From: Bacillus sp. 491mf
GTDB taxonomy: Bacteria > Bacillota > Bacilli > Bacillales > Bacillaceae_G
Length of the DNA stretch: 64,000 bases
Reading direction: 5' to 3'
Assembly (NCBI RefSeq): GCF_900112415.1
Contig: NZ_FOLV01000003.1
Coordinates: 166,860 to 230,859, forward strand
The notes beneath the pieces are model-generated. The model was not told the origin of the DNA. It saw only the letters and a program-made list of their open reading frames with translations, and did no database searches. The translations under genes and the position numbers were made by a program. Below are positions 1 through 10,162 of this stretch, piece after piece (within the stretch, counting starts at the first letter, position 1; the number at the start of each line of letters is the position of its first letter).

Positions 1-819
1 ATTGAAGAAAGACGAATTGCTGATGATACAATAGATACTTCACATATGGCCGCGGAAGCTGCAAAAAAAGCACTTGAAGATGCAGGAATGAGCGGAGAAG
101 AAATTGATCTTATTTTAGTTGCAACAGTAACACCAGACCGTTCGTTTCCAGCGGTTGCTTGTGTAGTTCAAGAAGAAATCGGAGCAAAGCATGCAGCAGC
201 GATGGATTTAGGTGCAGCGTGTGCTGGTTTTATGTATGGAATGATTACAGCACAACAATTTATTCAAACTGGAACTTATAAAAATATATTAGTAGTTGGT
301 AGCGATAAATTATCTAAAATTGTAGATTGGAATGACCGAAATACAGCGGTTCTATTTGGAGATGGAGCAGGCGCTGTTGTTATGGGGGCTGTTTCAGAAG
401 GAAAAGGTATTCTTTCGTTTGAATTAGGAGCGGATGGAAGTGGTGGCAAGCACCTTTATCTAGATGAATATGTTATGATGAATGGCAGAGAAGTCTTTAA
501 GTTTGCTGTTCGTCAACTTGGTGATTCATGTCTTCGCGTTTTAGAAAAAGTGAATCTTACGAAAGAAGATGTGGACTTTTTAGTGCCTCATCAAGCGAAT
601 ATTCGTATTATGGAATCAGCGAGAGAACGGCTAAATTTACCGCAAGAAAAAATGAGCATGACAATTTCCAAGTTTGGGAATACGTCAGCTTCTTCAATTC
701 CGATTGCGATGGTAGAAGAATTGCAAAACGGACGCATTCAAGATGGTGATCTCATCATATTAGTTGGTTTTGGCGGCGGATTAACATGGGGAGCAGTTGC
801 TCTTCGTTGGGGTAAATAA
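1..819 (+). CDS. fabH: Beta-ketoacyl-ACP synthase III (FabH), 5' end outside window
   Basis: FabH condenses acetyl-CoA (or branched acyl-CoA primers in Bacillus) with malonyl-ACP to start fatty-acid synthesis in the cytosol. The frame is open from base 1; the first ATG at 46 is internal, because the preceding codons ([10 protein letters not shown]) continue the family sequence. The usual length is about 310 residues, so roughly 40 N-terminal residues lie upstream. The catalytic Cys is in GAACAGF, the His in PHQANIRI and the Asn in KFGNTSASS, so the triad is complete. fabF follows 28 bp downstream, the Bacillus fabHA-fabF pair. The FapR-controlled promoter expected for this pair would be outside the window. 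Confidence 0.96.
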   Translation: MEERRIADDTIDTSHMAAEAAKKALEDAGMSGEEIDLILVATVTPDRSFPAVACVVQEEIGAKHAAAMDLGAACAGFMYGMITAQQFIQTGTYKNILVVGSDKLSKIVDWNDRNTAVLFGDGAGAVVMGAVSEGKGILSFELGADGSGGKHLYLDEYVMMNGREVFKFAVRQLGDSCLRVLEKVNLTKEDVDFLVPHQANIRIMESARERLNLPQEKMSMTISKFGNTSASSIPIAMVEELQNGRIQDGDLIILVGFGGGLTWGAVALRWGK

Positions 820-847
820 GGACTGAGAGAAAAGGAGTGTATTTTGT

Positions 848-2086
848 ATGGAAAAAAAGCGTGTTGTAGTTACAGGAGTAGGAGCAGTTACTCCAGTAGG
901 AACGGATGTAAAAACTGCTTGGGAAAATATTAAAAATGGTGTATCTGGAATCGGACGTCTTACACGCTTAGATGCAGATCAATTTCCTGTGAAAGTTGCA
1001 GCGGAAATTAATGACTTTGATGTTGAAAAATATATTGATAAAAAAGAAGCGCGTCGTATGGACCGTTTTACACATTATGCATTAGCAGCATCAAAAATGG
1101 CTGTGGAAGATGCAAAGCTAGAAATTACAGAAGAAAACGGACCGCGTATTGGTGTGTGGATTGGTTCTGGAATCGGCGGTATGGAAACATATGAAGAGCA
1201 GTTCAAAATCTTTAATGAAAAAGGCGCACGCCGCGTTAGTCCATTTTTCGTACCAATGATGATTCCTGACATGGCTGCAGGCCAAGTGTCCATCGCATTA
1301 GGTGCAAAAGGGATTAATACATGTACAGTAACAGCTTGTGCATCTGGTGCACATTCTATTGGTGATGCATTTAAAGTGATTCAGCGCGGAGATGCAGATG
1401 CGATGATTACAGGCGGAGCGGAAGCACCGTTAACAAATATGGCGGTTGCTGGATTTTGTTCAGCGAAAGCATTAACATTTAGTGAAGATCCAGCAACTGC
1501 TTGTCGTCCGTTTGATAAAAATCGAAGCGGCTTCGTAATGGGAGAAGGAGCAGGAATTCTTGTATTAGAAGAATTAGAGCATGCGTTAGCGCGCGGTGCT
1601 CATATTTATGCTGAAATCGTTGGATACGGAGCGACAGGTGATGCATTCCATATTACGAGTCCAGCTCCTGGCGGTGAAGGCGGCGTCCGTGCGATGCGTC
1701 AAGCATTAGAAGAAGCGGGTCTACAGCCAGAAGATATTGATTATATTAATGCGCACGGTACAAGTACAGAATTGAATGAAAGATATGAAACGATGGCAAT
1801 TAAAGAAGTATTTGGCGAGCAAGCATATAAAGTAGCGGTAAGCTCAACAAAATCAATGACAGGACACTTATTAGGTGCAGCTGGTGCGGTAGAAGCAATT
1901 ATATCTGTGAAAACAATTGAAGATGGCATTGTTCCACCAACAATTAACTATGAAACACCAGATCCAGAGTGTGATTTAGATTGTGTACCAAATCAAGCAA
2001 GACAACAAAAAGTACGTGCTGTATTAAGTAACTCATTAGGTTTCGGTGGCCATAACGCAGCATTAGTATTTAAAGAGTATAAATAA
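848..2086 (+). CDS. fabF: Beta-ketoacyl-ACP synthase II (FabF)
   Basis: FabF carries out the elongation condensations of fatty-acid synthesis (acyl-ACP plus malonyl-ACP), acting in the cytosol with FabH and FabI. The 412-residue protein has the normal length. The active-site Cys164 (TVTACASG), His303 (INAHGTST) and His340 ([11 protein letters not shown]) are all present, with the C-terminal [10 protein letters not shown] motif. The ATG at 848 follows AAAAGGAG. It is the last gene of the fabH-fabF unit: a ~190-bp intergenic repeat and a hairpin terminator follow before the next gene. Confidence 0.97.
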   Translation: MEKKRVVVTGVGAVTPVGTDVKTAWENIKNGVSGIGRLTRLDADQFPVKVAAEINDFDVEKYIDKKEARRMDRFTHYALAASKMAVEDAKLEITEENGPRIGVWIGSGIGGMETYEEQFKIFNEKGARRVSPFFVPMMIPDMAAGQVSIALGAKGINTCTVTACASGAHSIGDAFKVIQRGDADAMITGGAEAPLTNMAVAGFCSAKALTFSEDPATACRPFDKNRSGFVMGEGAGILVLEELEHALARGAHIYAEIVGYGATGDAFHITSPAPGGEGGVRAMRQALEEAGLQPEDIDYINAHGTSTELNERYETMAIKEVFGEQAYKVAVSSTKSMTGHLLGAAGAVEAIISVKTIEDGIVPPTINYETPDPECDLDCVPNQARQQKVRAVLSNSLGFGGHNAALVFKEYK

Positions 2087-2270
2087 TAAATACAAATTGA
2101 AAAACCTTCTTTTTAGATGGTTGAGAGCACCTGGCCGTTCGTAGAAGCGGTCAGGGCCTTTTTCTACCACCCGCGAAGTTCAAACAAAGAGAGGGAAACG
2201 AGTGTAGACCACTTTTTGTTTTGCCTGGCGGCGATTTGTATGTTGAAAAACAAAATGGATTTATATAATA
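2087..2270 (+). repeat. ~190-bp intergenic repeat, copy 1
   Basis: Begins in the AAATACAAATTGAAAAACC context and ends at AAAATGGATTTATATAATA. The core contains CTGGCC...GGTCAG (a 6-bp stem) followed by GGGCCTTTTTC, resembling a terminator hairpin, then CGAAGTTCAAACAAAGAGAG. Related copies occur at eight other intergenic places in the window. Short ORFs read through it (starting MVES or MEEKGPDR) recur with the repeat and are not convincing genes. Confidence 0.8.
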
Positions 2271-2301
2271 GAAATTCCATTAAATATATAGAATTTGAAA
2301 G

Positions 2302-2343
2302 GAAGATAACCGTCCATATAGTAGATGGTTATCTTCTTTTTTT
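2302..2343 (+). terminator. Rho-independent terminator after fabF and the repeat
   Basis: AGATAACC and GGTTATCT arms enclose a short loop and are followed by CTTTTTTT. It lies after the copy-1 repeat and about 95 bp before the yjaZ-like gene, so it separates fabF transcripts from it. Confidence 0.75.
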
Positions 2344-2438
2344 ATGGGCTTTTTCAATGACTTTGATGAAAATCTGCATTTTTTTATGCTTTCTTTCGTT
2401 TTTTTGCATATGTATGGAACAAAAGGAGAGTGGGAGAG

Positions 2439-3233
2439 ATGGGAGTGGTCCAAACGGCAGAGTGGATGCGTACGCATTATCAAGAGCCGGAAAAAATTTG
2501 TGAGAAGTTTACAAAGTATATTCCGCTCCAAAAAGAAGAGGTGTATAGATTTCTTGTGTCAAAAGGAATGTTTCGCCCGGTAGCAGGTGGTGAGAAAGAA
2601 ATAGACATATTGCAAAAAGAACGAGTATGGGAGCGATTGGCAGTAGAATATAAAAAACTACAGGAATGGTTAAACGGGCCTAATATACCGGTATTTACGC
2701 TGTTATCAAATCCGTATAATCGAACGATTCAACAAGAGTATAACGGTAAAACGGGATTAGCGATGCGAAATGCTTTGTTTTTATTTGTAAGTTCACAAAA
2801 TTCAATTGCTGAGCTTAAGGCATTGCTTACTCATGAATATCACCATATATGCCGCATTCATGCAAGTGAGAAGAAAGAAGAAGCGTATACCATTTTAGAT
2901 ACAATGGTAATGGAAGGATTAGCGGAACATGCGGTGTATGAACGGCACGGAGAAAGTTACTATGCGCCGTGGGTGTCTTATTACAACAAAGAAGACGCGA
3001 TTATGTTTTGGCGCCGATATATACAAGACAGGTGGGACATACAACGAGGATCGAGTGAGCATGATATATTGCTAAATGGACGAGGGTTATTCTATCCGAA
3101 AATGCTTGGGTATGCTATAGGGTTTTATATTGTAAAAGATTGTGCGTGGCGTAAGAAATGGGATACAACTTCTTTATTAGGAATGGATGCGAAAGCTATT
3201 TTAGAAGAGGCGTTGTCTTTTTATAATGCATGA
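2439..3233 (+). CDS. yjaZ: YjaZ-like DUF2268 putative zinc metalloprotease
   Basis: A 264-residue protein matching the DUF2268 family seen after fabF in Bacillus. The zinc-protease-type motif HEYHH at residues 132-136 (context LLTHEYHHICRIH) and a downstream EGLAEH are what one expects of a gluzincin-like metal site. No signal peptide is obvious, so it is probably cytosolic. ATG 2439 is preferred because AAGGAG lies 10 bp upstream; a GTG at 2430 in the same frame is too close to that site. The substrate is unknown. Confidence 0.82.
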   Translation: MGVVQTAEWMRTHYQEPEKICEKFTKYIPLQKEEVYRFLVSKGMFRPVAGGEKEIDILQKERVWERLAVEYKKLQEWLNGPNIPVFTLLSNPYNRTIQQEYNGKTGLAMRNALFLFVSSQNSIAELKALLTHEYHHICRIHASEKKEEAYTILDTMVMEGLAEHAVYERHGESYYAPWVSYYNKEDAIMFWRRYIQDRWDIQRGSSEHDILLNGRGLFYPKMLGYAIGFYIVKDCAWRKKWDTTSLLGMDAKAILEEALSFYNA

Positions 3234-3419
3234 CCCAGCACTTCAAAATTCCAAGAGAACAATCAGTAGAGGATGAAGAAAAAATCCACTAAATAAGCAT
3301 GAAAGATAGAGGATAATGAAGAAATTAATTAAGGAGAATATATTTCCTCTCTTGGAATAAATTTTACGAAATATGACCATAATGAGATTTACAAACAGTT
3401 GTGAAGTGAGGGGTAAGCA

Positions 3420-4166
3420 ATGTTATATCTACATGATGTATGGGTAAATTGGTTTGAAGGTGAAGAAAATGGGTATAACGTCTGTCATTTTTATGAATGG
3501 CGCAAGGATGATACGATCGAATTGTTAGATCAAGTACCATTAGTAAAGGTAGATTCCACATTATATCATTACATCGAGAACGAATTACTAGAGCTTCCGC
3601 AAAGACTAATGGAAGACGTACATCATAAGGCGTATATTCGAAAAAATCATGAACGGCTGCAGCAGGAGTATTGTTTTGTTGTATCAGATGGCAAAGGAAT
3701 AATTGCAATTGATACAATTGGATACAACATTCCAATCCGAAAAAGTAGGTTGATTCCAAGACAAGAGCAAATGGTGTATGAAATGGTAGAAAACGTACAA
3801 GCAGAAACATATGATTTTGAAATGGAATCACCACAAAAGGAACATCATATTTTATCACCTTCCCCACATATGATGAATGGGTTAACACGGAAAGAACGAC
3901 AATTAAAACAACTGCTCTTTATGGCGCTAGATCAACTACATACAACGAAAAATCCAGCGGAGATTCGCTATTGGTTTACAGAATGGGATCCAGCAGCATA
4001 TCCAGCTGTGCAACATCTGCCATTCGAAGAAGTATGGAACCGCTTATATGAAGAAGCAAAGCACGGATGGTCAGATAAACATGAACAGCTCTGTGAACGA
4101 CTAGTAAGAGGACAACCATTCTTCGAAAAGTTGTGGGAAATGGAAAATGAACAAAAGGTAAATTAA
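3420..4166 (+). CDS. yjbA: YjbA family protein (UPF0736), function unknown
   Basis: A 248-residue soluble, acidic protein that I recognise as the conserved Bacillus YjbA family. It sits in its usual place upstream of trpS. It starts [16 protein letters not shown] and has no membrane segment and no catalytic motif I can name. A GAGGGG ribosome site lies 6 bp before the ATG. A strong terminator follows immediately, so it looks monocistronic. Its role is not known. Confidence 0.8.
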   Translation: MLYLHDVWVNWFEGEENGYNVCHFYEWRKDDTIELLDQVPLVKVDSTLYHYIENELLELPQRLMEDVHHKAYIRKNHERLQQEYCFVVSDGKGIIAIDTIGYNIPIRKSRLIPRQEQMVYEMVENVQAETYDFEMESPQKEHHILSPSPHMMNGLTRKERQLKQLLFMALDQLHTTKNPAEIRYWFTEWDPAAYPAVQHLPFEEVWNRLYEEAKHGWSDKHEQLCERLVRGQPFFEKLWEMENEQKVN

Positions 4167-4168
4167 AA

Positions 4169-4217
4169 GGAATGATCCAAAAGGCACGGATGTGCCTTTT
4201 CGGATCATTCTTTTTTT
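4169..4217 (+). terminator. Terminator of yjbA
   Basis: GAATGATCC (4170-4178) pairs with GGATCATTC (4202-4210). An inner stem AAGGCAC/GTGCCTT extends it, and TTTTTTT follows. Confidence 0.9.
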
Positions 4218-4311
4218 GGTGACCACAGATATATCGGCGGAAATGATACATTTATCGGCGCTTCGACACGATATAAAGACACCTCGACAAATTTCGGCAT
4301 GAGAATGAACG

Positions 4312-4676
4312 ATCTAGCTCCGGCGGCTAGAATCTCCGGTCGTTTCGCTCCCTCGGTCGAGGTAAAGAACACCTCTCGTTCGGGAGCTCCAACGCCCTGC
4401 GATTCTGAACGAGCTGCCTCCGCTTTTCGAGATGTCCAGCTCCAGCGGCTAGAATGGTCGGTGGCTTCGCGCCTTCCTGCGAGGTAAAGAACACCTCTAC
4501 GTCAGGAGCTCCATCCCCCTCCCATTCTAAGCGAGCCGCTTCCGCTTTTTGATGATGTCTAGCTCCGCCTCCTAGCCCTTCCTGTCTAAGAACCTTCCGC
4601 ACGAGAAAGTAAAAATCACTTTCTGTGCGAAAGAACCTTAGCCAACAGGGCTAAACAGTCGGCTCCGCTATTCTTC
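4312..4676 (+). repeat. Array of three ~117-bp repeat modules (A-B-C) downstream of trpS
   Basis: Three modules in a row, each starting near GTCTAGCTCC or GTCCAGCTCC and most ending in CCGCTTTT: A about 4312-4428, B about 4434-4550, C about 4556-4672. A and B are related (GGCGGCTAGAAT, GAGGTAAAGAACACCTC). C carries a strong internal stem, CCGCACGAGAAAGT against ACTTTCTGTGCG. B and C recur on the other side of trpS and A recurs at 21.56 kb. GC content is clearly above the surroundings. The array ends right at the trpS stop codon. Confidence 0.8.
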
Positions 4677-5705
<1,029 letters not shown>

Positions 5706-5714
5706 TTATATTTC

Positions 5715-6006
5715 CGTCTAGAATCCGAACGTCTTGTGGTTTTGAACGAGCCGCTTCCGCTTTTCTTTGTCTAGCTCCGTCTCCTAGCCCTTCCTGTCTA
5801 AGAACCTTCCGCACGAGAAAGTAAAAATCCCTTTCTGTGCGAAAGAACCTTAGCCAACAGGGCTAGACAGTCGGCTCCGCTTTTCGAGATGTCCAGCTCC
5901 AGCGGCTAGAATGGTCGGTGGCTTCGCGCCTTCCTGCGAGGTAAAAAGCACCTCTACGTCAGGAGCTCCATCCTCCTCCCATTCTGAGCAAGCCGCTTGC
6001 GCTTTT
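5715..6006 (-). repeat. Repeat modules (A-truncated, C, B) inside the trpS 5' untranslated region
   Basis: A truncated A module (5715-5765), a C module (5768-5884) and a B module (5890-6006) in the order A'-C-B along the + strand. They match the modules at 4312-4672 closely, including the CGCACGAGAAAGT/ACTTTCTGTGCG stem in C. The strand given is that of the trpS transcript they lie in; the modules themselves read in the + orientation. Confidence 0.8.
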
Positions 6007-6011
6007 CGAAT

Positions 6012-6262
6012 ACAAAAAAGCCCATTCATCCCTGAAAATAGGGACGAATGGACCGCGGTACCACCCTAATTATTTTGCGAACGCAAAATCTCTTTATCCA
6101 TTGTAACGTTGGATGTGACGCCAAAGCCTACTCCTGAAACGTTTCGGTTTGGTGCTCAAAAGCCCATTCCATATTGGACAATTACTTGTTCGCACCAAAC
6201 ACAAGCTCTCTGAAATTGCTTCAATATGTACTCTTCTTTCTCATTGCATACGTATAAAATTT
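6012..6262 (-). promoter_or_regulatory. T-box leader of trpS (tRNA-Trp riboswitch)
   Basis: On the minus strand the conserved T-box AGGGTGGTACCGCG spans 6067-6054. The competing terminator hairpin follows: CCATTCGTCCC pairs with GGGATGAATGG, then GGCTTTTTTG (6053-6012). Upstream lies a stem I-type region with AGAGAGCTTGTG and TGG triplets near 6163-6171, suitable as the Trp specifier. Uncharged tRNA-Trp should stabilise the antiterminator and allow trpS transcription. Confidence 0.93.
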
Positions 6263-6269
6263 TTGTACT

Positions 6270-6297
6270 ATTATAACACATAATAAATAGTTTGCAA
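6270..6297 (-). promoter_or_regulatory. SigA-type promoter for the trpS T-box transcript
   Basis: On the minus strand TTGCAA (6297-6292), a 16-bp spacer, then TATAAT (6275-6270). It lies just upstream of the T-box leader and abuts the 3' end of the DUF3899 gene. Confidence 0.75.
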
Positions 6298-6298
6298 A

Positions 6299-6676
6299 TT
6301 ACTTAAGAACGGTGTAACTAATAATTGTTGATAATGTTCCTAATATGATACCAGTAATCACGATAGGGTATGTCCATACAAAGGAATAAGTTCGATATAA
6401 TAGTTCTTTCGGATCGCGTTTTTCTTCTTCTTCAATTAAAGATTCAAACTTTTTATTGGACCGACCTAATTTTTTAAAAGCATATATTGTTACATTGAAA
6501 AAGCCGCGTTGAAATAGAAATACAAATCCTCCGATAATAATGAAGAGTAAAGCGATATAAAACATCATATTGACAAAATTTAATAAAAAAGAATTAGAAA
6601 ATATAACAGCATATGCGCCAGAAATCGCAATTGTACTTCCTGTTAATATACTAATACGTGAAAAAAATGTATTCAA
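6299..6676 (-). CDS. DUF3899-like small membrane protein
   Basis: A 125-residue protein with three hydrophobic segments (about residues 10-28, 33-54 and 100-123) separated by a charged stretch, FESLIEEEEKRDPKE. It resembles the DUF3899 family of Bacillus membrane proteins. ATG 6676 is preceded on the minus strand by GAGGGG (about 6685-6690). It lies in the same direction as trpS and ends just before the trpS promoter. The role is unknown. Confidence 0.65.
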   Translation of the reverse strand: MNTFFSRISILTGSTIAISGAYAVIFSNSFLLNFVNMMFYIALLFIIIGGFVFLFQRGFFNVTIYAFKKLGRSNKKFESLIEEEEKRDPKELLYRTYSFVWTYPIVITGIILGTLSTIISYTVLK

Positions 6677-7151
6677 ATGCTTCCCCTCCGCAAAAATATT
6701 ACTAGAATTATTATACTATAAAAGTTATAATATGTACTATAAAGAATTTTTAGAAAAAAAATACGATTGCGCATTTTCCTTTAATTAGATAACTTCAATG
6801 TTAAGTCTTGTCTTTACAAAAAATATATAAAATACACTGTAAATTAAAAATTTTAACAAAAAAACAAAAAATTATATTCACAATCGTCTCATTCTATGTA
6901 TAATGAAAATTGTAGAAACTTGGAGATTATTCTTTTAATTCTAAATCTTTACAGGTGAAGCTACATAATGCGCAATTGGAGAATTTCAAGATTTAATCTC
7001 ATAAGTAAATAGTTTTTAGTAATAATGTGATTTATTCCATCGGTTTCAAGGGTATATGCCTATGATGGGCGTATGCTCTTATTTTTAAAGATAATAGTAA
7101 GAATATTTAAAACTATCTTATTGCTTTTGAAAAAATGGGGAGGTGCTATTT
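6677..7151 (+). promoter_or_regulatory. Intergenic region with candidate oppB promoter
   Basis: 475 AT-rich bases without a gene. The best promoter-like pair is TTCACA (6877-6882) and TATAAT (6899-6904) with a 16-bp spacer, leaving a ~245-base leader before oppB. I see no clear terminator or riboswitch signature in the leader. Confidence 0.45.
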
Positions 7152-8081
7152 ATGGGACGTTATACACTACAACGTTTCGTGTACATGGTCATTACATTAT
7201 TTTTAATCACAACTTTAACATTCTTTTTAATGAAGTTGTTGCCGGGTTCTCCGCTTAAAAATCAGGAGAAGTTATCACCAGCACAAAAAGAAATCATTTT
7301 AGACAAATATGGATTAAATGATCCGCTACCAGTGCAATATGCACGCTACATGGGGAATTTAGCTAAAGGGGACTTAGGGGTATCATTCCAATATGATAAC
7401 CGTCCGGTAACAGAGATGATTGTTGACCGCATTGGTCCATCTGCACAATTAGGCTTTCAAGCAATTGTTTTAGGAACTTTTATTGGATTATTACTAGGTA
7501 TTGTTGCAGCGTTACGTACGAATACATGGGCCGATTACGGGGCGACCTTTATATCGGTACTCGGGATGTCGGTACCGGGATTCGTTTTTGCGGCACTACT
7601 ACAATATTATGTAGCGGTAAAATTAGGTTGGTTACCAGTAGCATTCTGGAAAGGATTTGAATACACAATCCTACCAACGATTGCATTATCAGTAGGTGTA
7701 ACAGCAACAATTGCTCGTTTTGCACGTACAGAATTAATTGAGGTTATGCAAGCAGATTACATTTTAACAGCGAAAGCAAAAGGGATTAGTCAAAGTGTAA
7801 TTATTGTAAAACATGCATTGCGAAATGCTCTTATTCCAATCATTACGGTTTTAGGTCCGATGGTCGCTGGTATAATGACAGGAACCCTTGTTATTGAGCA
7901 AGTATTTGCTGTACCAGGTTTAGGGGAACAGTTCGTTAAGTCTATTCCATTAAACGACTATACAATTATCATGGGTACAACAATGTTCTATAGTGCAATT
8001 TTCATTCTTGTTATCTTTATAGTCGATGTACTATACGGTGTAGTTGATCCTCGTATTCGTTTAGCGGGAGGGAAAAAATGA
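7152..8081 (+). CDS. oppB: Oligopeptide ABC transporter permease OppB
   Basis: Inner-membrane subunit of the OppABCDF importer, which takes up oligopeptides as nutrients and signalling peptides in Bacillus. The 309-residue protein has six hydrophobic segments, an N-terminal MGRYTLQRFVYMVITLF anchor and the permease EAA-type loop around ELIEVMQADYILTAKAKG. ATG 7152 is preferred over the in-frame GTG 7143 because GGGGAGG ends 8 bp before it. It overlaps oppC by 4 bp (ATGA), implying coupled translation. Confidence 0.95.
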   Translation: MGRYTLQRFVYMVITLFLITTLTFFLMKLLPGSPLKNQEKLSPAQKEIILDKYGLNDPLPVQYARYMGNLAKGDLGVSFQYDNRPVTEMIVDRIGPSAQLGFQAIVLGTFIGLLLGIVAALRTNTWADYGATFISVLGMSVPGFVFAALLQYYVAVKLGWLPVAFWKGFEYTILPTIALSVGVTATIARFARTELIEVMQADYILTAKAKGISQSVIIVKHALRNALIPIITVLGPMVAGIMTGTLVIEQVFAVPGLGEQFVKSIPLNDYTIIMGTTMFYSAIFILVIFIVDVLYGVVDPRIRLAGGKK

Positions 8082-9094
8082 TGAAAGATGTACAAAAAAT
8101 ATCGCCAGATTTATTTCAACCAGCAAATCGCAGCCATACGGATAATGAAGTTATTGCCCGCCCAAGTGTAAAGTTTTGGGAAGATGTAAGAAGACGCTTG
8201 TTTCAACATAAAGGCGCAGTTTTTGGGATGGTTATACTCGCTCTCATTACACTGTTAGCGATTTTTGGTCCAATGATGAGTAAATATTCTTATAAAGATC
8301 AAGATTTAAACCGTGCGAAAATACCACCGAAAATACCAGTTTTAGAGAACATTCACTGGTTGCCTTTTGATGGTGTAGACCAATATGGTGTAGACCAGTA
8401 TGAGAAACGTGATATTAAAGATTATTTCTGGTTTGGTACAGATGATCTTGGTCGTGACATTTGGACAAGAACGTGGGATGGAACACGAGTATCTTTATAT
8501 ATCGCATTATTAGCAGCAGCAATCGATTTAATTATTGGGGTTGCATATGGTGGTATCTCAGCATTCTACGGAGGCCGTGTTGATAACTACATGCAACGTT
8601 TCGTTGAAGTATTAAATGGTATTCCGTACTTAATTATTGTAATATTAATGGTAATTGTAATGGATCCTGGTATTCTATCAATTACATTTGCGATGGCTCT
8701 TACAGGATGGATTGGAATGTCACGTGTTGTGCGTGGACAAGTATTGAAAATGAAAAATCATGAGTATGTATTGGCATCACGTACACTTGGAGCAACAAAT
8801 ACACAATTAATTGTAAGACATTTAGTACCAAACTTAATGGGTTCTATCATTGTTATGACGATGTTCACAATTCCAAGTGCAGTGTTTGGAGAAGCTTTCT
8901 TAAGTTTCATCGGTCTAGGAATTCAGCCACCGTTAGCATCATTAGGTTCTTTAGTAAGTGATGGATATAAATCAATTCAAACATATCCACATATGATGTT
9001 TATTCCAGCGTTTGTAATTAGTATGTTGATTTTAGCATTTAACTTATTAGCAGATGGTTTACGTGATGCATTAGATCCAAAAATGCGTAAATAA
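8078..9094 (+). CDS. oppC: Oligopeptide ABC transporter permease OppC
   Basis: The second membrane subunit of the oligopeptide importer, 338 residues. It has a cytosolic N-terminus of about 45 residues, a first membrane helix (VFGMVILALITLLAIFG) and an extracellular loop typical of OppC with DLGRDIWTR. The EAA-type loop is around RVVRGQVLKMKNHEYVLASR. The start overlaps the oppB stop and the next gene begins 19 bp after its end. It forms the channel with OppB. Confidence 0.95.
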   Translation: MMKDVQKISPDLFQPANRSHTDNEVIARPSVKFWEDVRRRLFQHKGAVFGMVILALITLLAIFGPMMSKYSYKDQDLNRAKIPPKIPVLENIHWLPFDGVDQYGVDQYEKRDIKDYFWFGTDDLGRDIWTRTWDGTRVSLYIALLAAAIDLIIGVAYGGISAFYGGRVDNYMQRFVEVLNGIPYLIIVILMVIVMDPGILSITFAMALTGWIGMSRVVRGQVLKMKNHEYVLASRTLGATNTQLIVRHLVPNLMGSIIVMTMFTIPSAVFGEAFLSFIGLGIQPPLASLGSLVSDGYKSIQTYPHMMFIPAFVISMLILAFNLLADGLRDALDPKMRK

Positions 9095-9112
9095 AGCGGG
9101 GAAGGAGATGGA

Positions 9113-10162
9113 ATGATGAAAACTTTGTTAGAAGTAAAAGATTTACAAGTTTCGTTCGACACACATGCTGGTGAAGTACAAGCAGTGCGCGGAGTTACTT
9201 TTGATCTGAAAAAAGGAGAAACGCTAGCAATTGTGGGGGAATCTGGTTCTGGTAAGTCCGTTACGTCTAAAGCGCTAATGGACTTAATTCCAAAGCCACC
9301 AGGACGCATTAAGAATGGGGAAATTATTTTTGACGGCCGTGATTTAACGAAGTTGTCTGAAAAAGAAATGCAACAAATTCGCGGAAAAGAGATTGCGATG
9401 ATTTTCCAAGATCCAATGACATCTTTAAATCCAACGATGACAATTGGTAATCAAATTATGGAAGGTCTTATTAAGCATCAAGGAATGAGTAAAGCTGATG
9501 CTCGTAAAGTTGCGTTAGAGCTGATCGACCTTGTAGGGATTCCGAATCCAGAAGCACGTCTTAAGCAATATCCGCACCAATTTTCAGGTGGTATGAGACA
9601 GCGTGTTGTTATTGCGATGGCGCTTGCTTGTAATCCGAAATTATTAATTGCCGATGAGCCAACAACTGCGCTTGACGTAACAATTCAAGCACAAATTTTA
9701 GAGTTGATGAAAGACATTCAGCAAAAAACAGAAGCGGCTATCATTTTTATTACGCATGATTTAGGTGTTGTTGCCAATGTAGCGGACCGCGTAGCTGTTA
9801 TGTATGCAGGGAAAGTTGTAGAGATTGGAACAGTGGATGAAATTTTCTATAATCCGAAACATCCGTATACATGGGGATTATTAGCTTCTATGCCAAGCCT
9901 AGAAGGTGGGGAAGATGAATTATATGCAATTCCGGGAACGCCGCCAGACTTATTAAAGCCGCCAAAAGGTGATGCATTTGCAGCGCGTAATCCACAAGCG
10001 TTAAAGATTGACTTTGAAATGGAACCACCTTTATTCAAAATAAGTGATACGCATTATGCAGCAACGTGGCTGCTTCATGAACAAGCTCCGAAAGTGGAGC
10101 CGCCTGAAATTGTCCAAAGACGTATTCGACAAATGAAAGCGGGTGAACAGCATGACAAATAA
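9113..10162 (+). CDS. oppD: Oligopeptide ABC transporter ATPase OppD
   Basis: A cytosolic ATPase subunit of 349 residues. Walker A GESGSGKS is at residues 43-50, followed by the signature FSGGMRQR and Walker B LLIADEPTT with the switch His in ITHDLGV. The C-terminal oligopeptide/dipeptide extension (PYTWGLLASMPSL onward) is typical of OppD. Two consecutive ATGs follow AAGGAGATGGA. The end overlaps oppF by 11 bp. Confidence 0.95.
   Translation: MMKTLLEVKDLQVSFDTHAGEVQAVRGVTFDLKKGETLAIVGESGSGKSVTSKALMDLIPKPPGRIKNGEIIFDGRDLTKLSEKEMQQIRGKEIAMIFQDPMTSLNPTMTIGNQIMEGLIKHQGMSKADARKVALELIDLVGIPNPEARLKQYPHQFSGGMRQRVVIAMALACNPKLLIADEPTTALDVTIQAQILELMKDIQQKTEAAIIFITHDLGVVANVADRVAVMYAGKVVEIGTVDEIFYNPKHPYTWGLLASMPSLEGGEDELYAIPGTPPDLLKPPKGDAFAARNPQALKIDFEMEPPLFKISDTHYAATWLLHEQAPKVEPPEIVQRRIRQMKAGEQHDK

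Noticed and set aside
2117-2503. 128-residue ORF starting in repeat copy 1
   Set aside because: It is the translation of the ~190-bp repeat; similar peptides (MVES..., MEEKGPDR...) appear at every copy in different frames, without ribosome sites or conserved length.
3364-3888. 174-residue minus-strand ORF opposite yjbA
   Set aside because: Antisense shadow of a well supported gene; no ribosome site and unlikely amino-acid composition.
4299-4602. ORFs on both strands within the A-B-C module array
   Set aside because: They run through repeat modules with strong RNA structure; no plausible start signals, and Arg/Pro/Ala-rich products are typical of non-coding GC-rich DNA.
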